A stretch of DNA of 64,000 nt from Sipunculus nudus (lineage: Eukaryota > Annelida > Sipuncula > Golfingiida > Sipunculidae): positions 12,545,019-12,609,018 of the forward strand of contig CM049306.1 in NCBI GenBank assembly GCA_026874595.1. The letters are read 5' to 3'. This document shows positions 25,448 through 36,600 of the stretch, in pieces (within the stretch, counting starts at the first letter, position 1; each line of letters opens with the position of its first letter). Under the pieces are notes generated by a model that saw only the letters and a program-made list of their open reading frames with translations, was not told the DNA's origin and did not search any database. The translations under genes and the position numbers were made by a program.

Positions 25448-28400
25448 CTGTTAGATGTCGGCCAATAATAATCAAACCTAGAGGCGAAACCCATTCAGTA
25501 ACGGTTACAAACTGTCGTCATATAGCGAACTTATGACGTAATCATGATTTATATAAGTATAACTCATGAGTTACTAGAGAAATTGCCTGTGGCGTAATTA
25601 ATTTTATGGATATTTTAACATTATTTCAGCAAGCCTTTGTTCATGCAAGGGCCATGGTAAGGATAGGCCTGTCTGTCCTGTTCATTAAGGGGATGGTGGG
25701 GTAGATTACAACTTGAAGCGGAAGGCAAACTGGATTTGATTTCTTTTTCTGGAATGAAAACCATTTATTTTTCTTTGTGATGGGAGGTTTGGGACATCCC
25801 TAAATGTTAGCAATAACACTCTGACTTGTTATCTTGTTACCATATATATACATGGATTCCGAGTTTCAATATATCGCTCTTTGATCATGCATTTCGATAT
25901 TCAGATTGTCAATGTTGTATAAACATAACCTAATAAAGATATTTTCATGTTTGGTATTTTTGCATTATTAGCAGTTTTGCATTATCATTTTTGCACTAGT
26001 ATTTGCATTTTTCATATGAAAGTATATATTACCAGCATGGCCTCGAGTCTGTACAGTCTGCTGGTTATCGTTTCCCCTTCAGTAAATGAAATGTAATTCT
26101 GTTGGCCCGATATATTATTAATAAGCTTCGGTGAATGGGTAATGAGTGAAAATAAAGATGACCTGCTATGGTTAATTATTAAACCTTTGTTAATGTGATA
26201 TGTTGTATATAAGAGAGTTTGATAGTTGTTACTTTTGCATGTATAGGTTATCCAGGTGGCCCGCCTCCAGGCCATCCTGGCGGCCCGCCTCCGGGTCACA
26301 TGGGTGGACCACCTCCCAACCACATGGGCGGACCACCACCTCCAGGTCATCCAGGCGGACCACCTCCAGGTCACATGGGTGGACCACCTCCAGGTCATCC
26401 AGGTGGATCCCCTCCAGGTCACATGGGCGGACCGCCTCCAGGTCATCCAGGCGGACCCCCTCCAGGTCACATGGGCGGACCACCTCCAGGTCATATGGGC
26501 GGACCACCTCCAGGTCATATGGGCGGACCACCTCCAGGTCATATGGGCGGACCACCTCCAGGTCATATGGGCGGACCACCTCCAGGCGCAATGCCCGGGG
26601 CGCCTCCTCCAGAACAGCGTAAGTTTCTGTATTCACTGAACTGAACACCATATATTGAAAAATGAATATGTCATGTTGATATATACAACTGTTGATATAC
26701 AAGCACTAATATACGCCTAGCCCTTGAGCCCACTTGATGCTAATTACATGTATGTGCATTTTCATGTAAAATTGATAATAAAGCACAGGAAAAATTTTGG
26801 CCATCCACTTACTTTGCTTCTTATGAGGTAAGACATACGATCACACTCCCTGTCTGCAGCAAAGAGGTCATGGAATCATTCCTTGTTCTGCCAGCACGCC
26901 TTGTCATGGCATGCTGTTAATGTTCAGATTCATTGAGGTAGATGTGATATTAATATCCGACGAACAGTGTGTCCACTAGGATAACCTGTGACCGCTGGTG
27001 ACCAATGGCTTACCAAGGTTGATGGCCGTTATTAAGAAGTAGATGACAGAAATATGGCTCAGGCCCGCTGTTTCTGTAATGCATTACTTGAGTTATCATA
27101 TCACTGTTATTCAAATAACATTATATCAAAGTAGACAATAAAAGTACTAAGAGCTTGGAAGATCTGTGCTTTTTTTGGTCAATGTCATCGACAAAGCTTT
27201 TATTGTTCAACAACAACAGCGTGGACACCTGGCCAGGGCGGACCACACCAATGGGACAACATGCCCCAGCAACCTGTGATTGACAACCCGAACGCAGCGC
27301 CACCTGCCCCTCCCCCTCCTAACATGGGCGGCTTCCAGGCTTTCCAGGGGTATGAACGGGTCGGCGCATTTGGACAAGGTGAGTCTTTATACCGCAGATG
27401 ACCTATGTCTCACCGGATATTTTAACCTCACCCTGTCCCCGAACCAAAACTTTCCAAAGCCTGTTCTTTGCAATTTTCATATAGAAATTTTATTAACTAA
27501 AATTATTTACAAAAGGTCGATTTAACAACAACAGAAAAGAAACAACCTTTATTAAGAATACAAAAAAGCCATTAATACATTACTCGAATAACAAGTTTTG
27601 TTCTATTAAGGTATTCTTAACAATATAGTCTCATTAACGTTAGTCAAGGTTATTGACCACATGAATAAAATTCACACATGCAAAATAGCCTCTTACTATA
27701 TTTTTTCTTATAAACACAAAAACGTTTTACCTGTTACAAGAAAGCATAATATTCATGCGATTATACAAATAATCAACCTGTGAAAACAAACGGTTACCCA
27801 GAAACTTGTAAAATAAAAACAAGACGTCTTGCTACAACACAGGCTGAGTTTCAGGCAACGTTAAGTCACCTTTTCAACTATTAAGAAGAATCATAGTATA
27901 AGCATATACAGATGTTGCCAATAAATATGTTAACATCACAATATACAACAGGGCATTAAAAGACTGTTAACCTGGCTTTAATTTTGAATTTAAATCTAAC
28001 ATTTAAATGACAGTTACATCGATAATGGGTCGTTCACCTTTATAATTGAATAAATAAGTTGCATCATTGTTAAATCGACCACAAACGATTATTTATGCTC
28101 ATGCAAAGAAGTCAAAATATCTAAAAATAAACGGCGAACAACTGCACTTCTATCAGCCTCAACAACCCGGTCATTATCTTGACTTTTCGTGTGATCATAA
28201 ACATGCGTTCTTTTACACGTGACCCCTAAAGTCTGCCGTTGTTGCCATACAAACCGGATTTCACCCTATGGCGTGTTTGATTACCATGATAAACGGTCAT
28301 CTGTCGTTTCTTTTCTTTCAATCATCGAACATGATTTTTCAACCAATACCTACCATATATATATATAGATATATGTATATACGTCAATCATCAGATCACT

Positions 28401-28858
28401 GCATATTCATAAGCATAAGCAGATATATTCAGTATACGTCTATAACTATAACATATATTATAAACTTTTTAACTATTATTTATATTAAACCTATCTAAAT
28501 TTTATTCATTTCAAACTTCTTTTTTTCCTGTTGATCGATCCTCCATCACCTGATGATCACATGATTTTGTCATATTTTTCATATGATATGGTCATATGTT
28601 TGGACAAACCCGCCACATATAATCGGCCGTTACCTTTGATATTCATTCAGCCTCTTTTCTTTTACCTTCAGTCACCGGGTAAGGACATGCATGGCGACCG
28701 GTTTGGTCTTCCGCAACATAATCAGTCATCCCTTGATAATTATTTATTTGTTTTATCAAATGATATGTTGACTTCGTCTCTTTATCACCATTCAGTTTCA
28801 CTTGTGCACAATTATGCCGTGTTATTCTCAATCTAATTGCATTGTTATACTTAGCACG

Positions 28859-28909
<51 letters not shown>

Positions 28910-29562
28910 TGTATACATTCTATGGCCAAACCATGGAATGTGTACATTCTATGGACCAAGGTAATAGAATGTGTACATTCCATGGGTAAAGTCATAGAAG
29001 TTGTACATTCGACAAGCCATGGAATATAGAAAAGGGCTCGCCTAAATGCATGATCTGGATCCTGATCAGTGCTCCATAAAAATCTAGAAGCACTCAAAGC
29101 TGATATATTGTTTAACAGGACTCACAGGCATTAAACACATGATTGATCTCAAGAATCAATTATGTTTGTTACTATACTCACCACACTTTGACACATTGTT
29201 CTCAGAATATATATAAGATATATAAGAATATATAAACTGTTAATATGTTATTTGAATAAATATGTTTATTGAATAAGTCTCCTTTGATTTTTTCTCAACC
29301 AAAATAAATGGATATCGGGTTTATTTTTTACTGTATCAACAAACTTAATATTTTTCACTCACACAACAGGAGTACTGATACCAGGGTAAATTCAGTGGAA
29401 TTGTACATATTCCATGACCCAGGCCGTGGAATGTATACATGTATTCTATAGAAAATCCATAAAATGTACACATTCTATGGTTTGGCCATGAAATGTACAT
29501 TCTGTGGTTTGAGCCATAGAATGTATACATTCTATAGTTATCTTAATTCTATTCAACATATA

Positions 29563-29656
<94 letters not shown>

Positions 29657-30115
29657 AAACAATAATGCAACGGTTTCGTGATATCAAAATGGTTATACGG
29701 GTAACGGCTGCTGTAGTACCATCACAGAAACTCGTTATACGGTAATGCAGACCTCAAGCACTGCCGTTGTTTCAGGAGATTTGTGATTTGATGGATATCC
29801 ATACGAAGAAGAACGTGCCGTGGTCATCCCCCAACGTTAAACGTTTTATTGACTGAGCCCAGACTTCCCGGTATACTGTATTATATAGAATATAAGGCCG
29901 TCCTTTAATAATTTGTAATTACTTTTGTGGTCCGCCATATGTACTAGTCCCGGTGAACAAACTGAACCTTGTCTATTGACCTCGCGGCACCAAAGCCGTT
30001 TATTAACATGCATTAATAGATCTTCAGCCTTTAAACGTGGTGACCTATTCAGTGTATAGATGGTCAAAAGTTGTCGTCCTGGTCAATATAAATCGTGGAT
30101 TGAACGGCGCTGGAC

Positions 30116-30194
<79 letters not shown>

Positions 30195-33100
30195 CATTCG
30201 TGATTCATTAGTTTGTGTTACCGTCTGCTTGATAACCACATCGTCCTGATGTATTACTGAGCGGGTCTGTTGTGATCACGTGGTTCCTTTAAAATTAAAT
30301 TCCAGTGTAAAACACTTCTCGATTTAAAGGAATATGAGAAAATAATATTGACAGACGTTTCAGTTTCATATTCTCGCAACATTGGAATTTTTCATCCTGC
30401 AGGAAAATAATATGGAATACGTGTCCGAGGTTCATCTTCTTTCAATAATTGACTTTTCTATTCTATTAGAAAAAACCATGGGCTTGTATTTCAGGGTTTC
30501 TTATTAAAAAATGTCATAGGGTATAGGGGTTCCACGCCCCCTTGAGTCTAGCAGTTGAACGGATACTTTATTTTCACCCAGCGTGCATTGATCCCCATGC
30601 AGTTGGCCGAAAATGTCATTTTATTTCAATGAGTACGAGGTTCCTGATACCATTACGTCCTGAGGTTTTGTAATACACGGGGTCAACTCCTGAAATAACG
30701 GGAACATAAATGAATGTTTTGGACATACAAAAATTATATTCCTGGCATAGAATACTGAAACCAATTTATTACTTCCCCATGCAGTTAAGGTTGATGTATT
30801 GAAGAGAGGTGAAGCTGCAATCAAAAACAATTATTGGATGCTAATTTGACAGGTTCGGAGTAGATCTTGACGTGCTTGCTGTTCTCGCTATCCAAGAACC
30901 AGATCCTGAAATGAACATGTCCCAATGGTTCATTCGTAGCAATTTATTATTTTTCACGTTGAAAGTTTAACCTACCATTGGCTGAGAAAATTGCATATTA
31001 AAAACCAGCGTGTCTTGTTGTGGTCCCATGAGTTGGGTTTTGTGTTGGCAAACAAACACTTTCACATTGTGTATAAAATTCTTCCTTGCAGTCGCTCCGA
31101 TGCCGCCGCCTCCACCTCCCCCTCCACCCCAGGGGCAACCGCCACCCATGGACTTTGGCAGGTAAGAACATAAATGGTATACCTTCATATTAATGTTCAA
31201 CAATGGTCATAGATTAAATTATTTTGGAAGGGTTGTTTGTATAAAGATATAAAAAATCCTGTTTGACTCAATGTATCAGTCTGTCATTTTAAAGATGATT
31301 TGTTCAATTGAGGAACAATTCGGCCTTTTGTAACGGTGCTGCTCTGTATTCACGACAAAATAACAGCATCTTATTAAACTGATATAATTTTAGTCCAGGT
31401 AAATTTCGGTCATTTCAATTATTTCGGTCTTTTTATTCGAAACGAATACCGAACATTTGTGAATCAAGGCCAAACTGATAGAACAAATCAGATTTTTTCA
31501 GTAACCATTTGATATTAGTTCTTACACTTATTACATAAAAAAAGGAATATAATCATATATGAAACCTCATGTGAGACCTGATGGGGGTAAATCCTATTGT
31601 CATTGATTTAACAATATTATTTGTATTCATATTTAAAAATAATTTTTTCCTCTGAAATTAATCAAAATTTCGATTTTTCTTGTTTGCATTTTCACATCCC
31701 TTCCGTAATAAGGGGCTAATGAGAAGGTTTTACAATATTAATGTCTGAACTACATATCGTTTGACAAATTCAGAGTAATGCGCCTAATCATGATACATGT
31801 GTTAATCATAAATAGTGTCCCATGTTTCAAACATTTCATATGTTTCAAATATCCGACTAAATATTGAATGTTTATCACGTCATTTAGGCGTATGTAGAGT
31901 AATATGTGCAAAACAAAACGCGCCTTGGCACTTGCACAGTATATTTTTTTAATTACACTTTTTAAGGTTCTGCTTGTTAACGTTTAATTTTCCTCAAAAA
32001 TATATTGTTTAGTTTTATATGTAGCATTGTTTTATTATCCGGTAAATTGTTAAATGTGAATATTTATTTGATAAAGAATGAAGATTTCTGTACTTTACAG
32101 CACAGCCAATCTTGACGAGCAAGCCTGCCGGGATGCCATGCTGCAGTTCGTCAGTGAAAACTGCTGTTACGGCAAGGCACCAGCCCAGGAAATGCAGATC
32201 ACTAAAATTTCACCGTCAAACGCCCTTCACGTGAGTTTTGAGTAGTCTTGCACTTACTGAACCGTGGTTTCATCCGAGTTGGATCGTACTCGTACTTTAC
32301 ATTGAGCTGTGTTAAGTTGCGTTTACTTGGCGCGCGGTAAACAGTATTCGAGAAAATTTTTTTATCGCTCTGCTTATTTGGGCAATTCATTTGGTCGGCG
32401 TTGTGCAGATTGCGGTATGAAAACGGGGTAAAAATGGAATTCTCGTTAGAGAGTTGGATCCGCATACCGGGCGGGATTTGTCTGAAGTTAGAATTAGAAG
32501 TGACCTAGCGGGATTGACAGCACCATACCCATACCGCAGTCACGGTGTTTTTACCACCTGTCAAGAAAAATGCCCCACGAGATTTTTACGGCGTAGCGCG
32601 TTCCGCTGCCACAATCCGCATATCACGTCCCGCGCGCCAAGTAAACGTTGCTAAGGTGGCATCCATATATGGGTTTGCAGTAGGCCTATATGTATGCGTA
32701 TGCGTATACATTCTCTTGAAGTGATTTCATACATGTCAATGCAGTAGGCATGCGTACATAAACGTTTGCGTATGCAGCACGTTTCAGTCGCTCATAGTAG
32801 AAATTGAAAACCCATACGCAGGCTAAGGACGGGGAAATTCCAAACCTTAACGTCAGAGATATAGGGTATTCCCTTGGCAGATGAATTCTCTACTCATTAA
32901 TCTTATATACAATAGGCCCGATTTTGGGTATGCCAACCGCATACGCATCAATATGAATGTAATCACAGGGGAGTCCATTTTCTAGCTGCATTACGCATTC
33001 GTACTGCATACGCATATGTACCGCATACGCGTGTATGGAAAACTAGCTTTAGGCGTCATATGTTTTATGGGGCGTTACTTATCATAAGTGTATTCAAATA

Positions 33101-33618
33101 ATTTTAAGCCCATGTTGCTTTTGACTTCAAAAATGATGTATGCTAATTAGGAAATTGAAAAGTATAGTTTCACCGACATATTATCTAATTTTATTTTTTT
33201 ATTTATTTTTTTTTTTGCAATTGTTTGTTTTTGAAGCGGTGTCCGTTTAAATTTCCAGTGACAGATATATTTTAAATGTCGCTGTTATTATCAATACATT
33301 CTGGTGGAGTTACAGTAATTTTATATTTATGATTTTATCTATTGTTCTTTCATTCCTGCTCTGACTTGTGTTATTCGTATCTCAGTATACACTTGAAACA
33401 TTCTGTGAGGGTCGCTCTACCGGGTACGTTCACGAACCCTTCCGAGGACAGCCGATAGATGGTCCGGAGAACGGCATGCCGCCACCCCCATGGCAGATTC
33501 CATGTCAGCCAGATCAGATGTTTGCAGGTCACCAGAAAAAGCTGGAGGTGCCGCATACAGCTCAGGTCAAGGTCGGTCTGATTATGGTCACGTGGTCCTG
33601 TGGATGTTTTACATACGT

Positions 33619-33667
<49 letters not shown>

Positions 33668-36600
33668 GCTGGAATTTAGACTTCTTGACATATTTTCCCT
33701 GAATACTATTATGAACTCATATCAAAGATTTGTAATGTCACAAATGAAAAAGGAGAGGATGAAAAAAGGGGTTAGGTAGAAAATATTGTTTTCTTGTCTC
33801 CATTTAATGTACTTTTTCCCCATGGTTCTTCTGACAAGGGTTCACCAGCTTCTGTTTAAATATTTAAAGCCTTTTTCATATGTCAGTTATATTTATATAT
33901 ATGCCAACTTTGACCAAGTATTTAAATACAACGAAAAAAGTTCGCGATCTTGTTGCGCTCTACAGATTCACACTATCATCACACTTACAGTTATGATAGC
34001 GTGATAGGTAAACAACAGAACAGAAATTTTCTTCTAGGCTTTTTTAGAATATAAATCATTTAAACATGAACAGTTTCGTTCTGTTACAGCAAGTCTCTGG
34101 CCGGCATAATCCGGTGTTGACATCCTGTGTCAATGTATACAAGAAACGCAACTTTGTAATTCAAGTTTTGTATTTGCACTTAATTACATTAGTTTCGGTA
34201 TAGATTGACGCCGTGAACTTATACCCCGGTTCAAGATGTTTTATGAAATTCAATAACATATTTATATATCAGTAAAGAAAAAAATCGCCGTTGCAAGTCA
34301 TGTTAATTAATTTGATATGGTTAAATATGTTTTGTTTTCAGATGTGTCACGGCTGTGATGGTCGTGGGTTTAACCGATGTCACCGGTGTATGGGCCGGGG
34401 AGAGGTCCGTTGTCATAGCTGTGGCGGAGACGGCGTCAGGATGCGTCATCACCCGGAGCAGGGACAGATCCAGGAGCCATGCTTCAACTGTCATGGTGAT
34501 GGACTGGCAAGGTAGGCTCTGGCACTTTCTAGGGTGGTTAGAGACATCCCAAATATCGGTACAGAGCGGTGCCGACTGAATTAAAGAAACCAAAATAGAC
34601 AAGACAGGGGCGGATAAGAAATCTTAGTAAAAAAAGGGTGGCGGAAATCAACACGTAACACGGCACAGTAAAACAAGTGTGTCGGGAGTGTCAGACTCTA
34701 AAGTTAACATTTGCATGCAGAATCAGGGAAGACGCAGAATTCAGTATTAAGCGAATATTATTCCATTTTCCAGATATTGTGGTCCAACATAATTTTACGC
34801 ATGTACATCCCCTGCATCTTCTGTAAATCCACCCCTGCATCAAATCATTTTGACTTTCATATCTATGGATGTATTGGAAGAAACACGAGCTATATGCCAG
34901 ATTTTTTCTCGACTTTTTTATATCATGACATCAATATTTTCTTATATTTTCATTGCCGAATTACTCATAGTTAAATAAGTTATTATAATTTAATACCATA
35001 GATACGCAGTGAAATGGCTACGTGTTTCCGTATGGTGCAAAGAAGAAGATAATTTTGAAGTTATGCAGTCCGAGTAAAAATATTTTATTCTGATAATATT
35101 AAGAATATCTACTTACCTGGGTGATTCATAATGGTTATTTAGAATAATTTAAGCTCCTGTTGAGATTTTAATATCAACAAACAATCGGAAAAAGGTTAAG
35201 ATGTCTCTCCATATCTCCATCTGCCCTCAAGCCTCATCCGCGGTAAAATGCCTCGGCATATTTCTGACTGGGAGACCTCAGTGAAAACATATGTACGACA
35301 TATCAGTTGGTCAGCGCAAAAATATGCTGTATGCAAGAATGAGGAAAAGACATACCGGAATTTACCGAAAGTTGCAATGAGGTGAATGGAGTTATTTCCT
35401 TACAAATGAGTGCACTGAAAGTGATCAAACTTGATTGAAATGGGAAGGCAGCCTAACAAACAGACAGAAACCAGCAGGTACCAGAGCTGCTTCACACGGA
35501 TTGTACCGGCAGGGCAGAACAAAAATAAAAGAAACAGTTTATTTTTTTAAGTATGAAGAAAGTTTGAATAAATGCCAAAATATACTTTTTTTGTGAAAGG
35601 TAAAGAGTTTTATGGATTTCATATTCAAGTCATCATTTTATCGTGTATCGACAAGACCACTACCAGCGTCCTTATTAAAATACGGGTGACCTCTCTGAAA
35701 CACAGATGTGTAGGACCTATCTCACATCGCTCTGAAATATGGATGTGTTCCGAATCTAAAAGCAACACCTAAGTTCAGTTTCAAAATATTTGAATTCTCT
35801 TTCAGGTGCACGACGTGTGGTGGAGATGGTCGGATCACCTGTAGCACCTGTCGAGGTCATAGGAGACTCAAATGCTTCATTCAGCTGACCGTTACCTTGT
35901 AAGTATAACGGCTCTCCTCACCTTCCCCACATCAAATACAGAGCTAAAATGAACTTTGCGAGCACGTCTGTCCAGGGGTAAAGTCCTGTAGGTACTTGCT
36001 TTCGGTTACGCTCCCGAGGCAGCGGACATCTTGCGCTTCTAAAGAAGCAACCGATTTTCACGCTGCCAGCTTTGACCGTTTATGATATATTTAGACACCA
36101 GATGGCGGTTCGTTTTCCACTGAAATAAACGTGCGTATGATGTGACAAGCAGCCAATCAGATGCCAATAAACAAACACTCGACAGGCATCCTGGCTCCGC
36201 CAATTGCTGCGCTTCAAGCGCCGCTTATTGAGTTTCCGGTCGAATTTAAATTGCTCCCTCCGCATTCTCGCATCATCGACCGATTCGATCATGACATTAT
36301 GACTGTGTTAGCGTAGCCATGTATCTGTTGTCTGCAGAACTGAAACCAGCAAGCGAGGTGTGCACGCAGCCTTTGTTGTTACGTTTCGTTTGAATTACAG
36401 CTCACCGGCCGAGCATCCTATGTGCCCAAGGCCCTAAGCAAACCACGTCAGGGGCAATTCTCTCTGAGCCTGTGGCCCGTTCAGACGGTTACGCTGGGGG
36501 ATGAGCTGTCACTCAAAAAGAAATGAATATGATTGGCTCTGTGTATTCCTCGCTTGGCTTTGTCTTCCAGCACAAGGTCTCATCTGATTGGACAAAAATA

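Larger units (their letters stand above)
27379..31091 (+). other. SSUH2: SSUH2 intron 3
   Basis: 3.7 kb of AT-rich sequence carrying a palindrome-array foldback element and three long (TA)n tracts. No coding exon recognised. Confidence 0.8.
32231..33385 (+). other. SSUH2: SSUH2 intron 5
   Basis: Holds a 328-bp MITE and a cluster of GCATACGC/GCGTATGC motifs, listed separately. Confidence 0.8.

Noticed and set aside
26200-26702. Several long overlapping frames on both strands (up to 184 residues) rich in SRSHGRTT, DLEVVRPY or MTWRWSAH
   Set aside because: They are alternative readings of the 24-bp minisatellite. Only the GGPPPGHM frame splices in phase with the other SSUH2 exons.
28905-29534. 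CRISPR-like array
   Set aside because: Units are palindromic, diverged, eukaryotic-intronic and arranged as inverted clusters. No cas genes and no conserved repeat/unique spacer pattern.
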